Virus record (IMG/VR): IMGVR_UViG_3300032249_000138
Coordinates: 1-58,378 of that record
Origin: a virus
Direction: 5' to 3' (one strand)
DNA: 58,378 nucleotides
In this document: piece after piece, positions 57,061 through 58,378 of the stretch
How positions within the stretch are numbered: position 1 is the first letter of the stretch
Layout of the letters: each line of letters begins with the position of its first letter
Made by a program: the position numbers and the translations under genes
Notes under the pieces: generated by a model
Database searches by the model: none
Told to the model about the DNA's origin: nothing
What the model saw: only the letters and a program-made list of their open reading frames with translations

Positions 57061-58341
57061 TTACTGGAGAGACCTGCCATTCCATATTTTAATATTGCCT
57101 TGGCTATCTTTAATTTTCTTGCCGGGAGGGTACGCTTTTGCCATAGCAGCGACATCAATCCCCTTTCCATCCGCTGTTTTTATAACAGTGCCGGGAGTCT
57201 CAAGGTCTGTTGATGCTGCAGGTGTAGCCGTAGCAGCTGCAGGTGCATCAGCAGTTTTATCTTTAGTATCTTTAGCAGTGACAGACTTCCATGAGACTAC
57301 TTTGCCATCTTTAATATTTGCATACGGCAATAAAGCATCACTAGCATTCCGTCCACCTATGATATTGTTATCTTTGTCTAAGATACCTAGTGCTCTAGCT
57401 TGTTCTTGAATCAACTTGTTCTTGTGATCCATGAAGTTCTTAATAGCTTCTGCATCGCCTGTGACAGGAACATAATCATTAACATTAGGATCAAAACGAA
57501 CAACACCCTTAATCACAAAAGGATCTAAGCCAGCACGTAAAGACTTATCCATGACAGAATTAATAGCAGCCGTAGTACGTGGCTTGCCATCTTCACCTTT
57601 CTCTTTAAACATGTCTTTGATGATAGAGTCAGCACGTAATTGAGCCAACAAAGGTTTAGCTTTTTCTGAGTTAAGATCTTCACCCTTAGCCATCAGATCC
57701 CGTAGTTTATTCTGTACATTAGATAACGATTCTGGATTACCAAACTGAGACAGATCAAGTGTTCCAACCGTAGGTTTAAAGTCAGCACCAAGATCCACAC
57801 GACCTCGAGCAATAGCCCTAACTTCAGCAGCAGTTCTACCTGCGACAGATTCAAACTCTTTTTCAGCCTGTGCTACACCGGGAGATGCAAAGCCAAATGC
57901 TCCACGTACAACTGGAGTAGGCTTACCCGCATCTTGATCAACAGCAATGCTAGTTTTCTTACGTACAAATTCTTCTGGGTCCATCTCAGTACCGGGCTTA
58001 GTAACTTTAAAGATACTTGCAAAGTCTACATCCCGTAAATCTTTTTTATTGTTTAGATCTTCAATTAGTTTCTTAGCTACAGGAGGCTGTTGAATAAGAC
58101 CTAAGATCTGACTCTTAGTAAATCCAACACCTTGTGCATTTACGTAAGTAGACAATTGCTTAGCCTGTTCAGATAGAGTATCACGCTCTGTCTTCATACC
58201 CTTTTCTTTAGCCGAAGCCTCTTGAACTAGCTGATCTAATTCTTTAGTAGCCCCATTACGAATCTGCTTATTACGAGATTCGATAGACTCTGCTGCTCCT
58301 GTAGAGAAGCCAGCAACTAATGCTCCGAAGTCAAATGCCAT
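57061..58341 (-). CDS. virion structural protein, 426 aa
   Basis: MAFDFGALVAGFSTGAAESI then long helical sequence with Lys/Glu and a C-terminal Ala/Thr/Pro-rich linker (DAPAAATATPAASTD) before a small end domain KDSQGNIKIWNGRSLQ. Adjacent to the 1113-aa gene; probable internal core or ejection partner. Complete across the circular join (start at 58339-58341, equivalent to 84-86). Confidence 0.8.
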   Translation of the reverse strand: MAFDFGALVAGFSTGAAESIESRNKQIRNGATKELDQLVQEASAKEKGMKTERDTLSEQAKQLSTYVNAQGVGFTKSQILGLIQQPPVAKKLIEDLNNKKDLRDVDFASIFKVTKPGTEMDPEEFVRKKTSIAVDQDAGKPTPVVRGAFGFASPGVAQAEKEFESVAGRTAAEVRAIARGRVDLGADFKPTVGTLDLSQFGNPESLSNVQNKLRDLMAKGEDLNSEKAKPLLAQLRADSIIKDMFKEKGEDGKPRTTAAINSVMDKSLRAGLDPFVIKGVVRFDPNVNDYVPVTGDAEAIKNFMDHKNKLIQEQARALGILDKDNNIIGGRNASDALLPYANIKDGKVVSWKSVTAKDTKDKTADAPAAATATPAASTDLETPGTVIKTADGKGIDVAAMAKAYPPGKKIKDSQGNIKIWNGRSLQ

Positions 58342-58378
58342 ATTATTCTACCATCCCTTTCTGTGGTCTAGACATCAA
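58256..58378. repeat. terminal direct repeat, right copy
   Basis: Identical to 1-123. Holds the start of the 57061-58341 gene and the last codons of the 88-603 gene, so the sequence closes on itself. Confidence 0.95.

Overview
The window is one complete, circularly closed genome of a tailed double-stranded DNA phage. Bases 1-123 are repeated exactly at 58256-58378, and the join falls inside a structural gene, so the unique length is about 58,255 bp. Short-tailed (podovirus-like) morphology is inferred: there is a P22/T7-type portal, scaffold, coat, stubby-tail-tube and fibre gene order, large internal-virion (ejection) proteins, and no tape-measure or sheath gene. No RNA polymerase gene was seen, so transcription presumably uses host RNA polymerase; several sigma70-like promoters fit this. 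A B12-dependent ribonucleotide reductase and moderate-to-low GC suggest an aquatic Gram-negative bacterial host. The outer-membrane-type lipoprotein supports a Gram-negative host. The exact host cannot be read from the sequence.

Layout: two divergent arms leave a 1.36-kb non-coding hub at 30123-31478. The left arm (minus strand, 30122 down to 1, continuing through the circular join to 53699) carries the late functions. In order of transcription these are: a cluster of tiny Lys/Gly-rich proteins that share a MAKGG-like motif; a large virion protein; terminase small and large subunits; portal; assembly proteins; scaffold; coat with its own promoter, structured leader and terminator; a decoration-like protein; tail adaptor and nozzle; a modular array of four or five fibre/adhesin genes separated by tiny chaperone-like genes; a lysis cassette (membrane proteins, 3-TM holin, M15 peptidase endolysin); and finally the internal-virion proteins (654, 426 and 1113 aa).

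The right arm (plus strand, 31479-53698) carries early and metabolic genes. It opens with a lone 250-aa protein behind a large inverted repeat and ending in its own terminator. A dense run of about 25 short accessory genes with overlapping ATGA or TAATG junctions follows, then a DUF932 protein, nucleotide-pool genes (dATP/dGTP diphosphohydrolase), a tyrosine recombinase, and a compact replication/recombination module (TOPRIM primase, DnaB-like helicase, family A polymerase with an unusual zinc insert, SSB-like protein, Cas4-like Fe-S exonuclease, T7-type endonuclease I). The arm ends with a PD-(D/E)XK-like protein, a ClpP-like serine protease, a lipoprotein and nrdJ.

The most unusual part is the regulatory DNA. 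It includes four CACCTTTGGTG-type dyads in two pairs phased by exactly 30 bp, a cluster of TTAACTGT words over the late promoter, a ~92-bp inverted repeat just before the first early gene, and a 20-bp element (TACTGTCGAATGTTCGTCAC) that recurs before early genes and once inside the first early gene. Together these look like a self-contained phage regulatory circuit and candidate replication origin.
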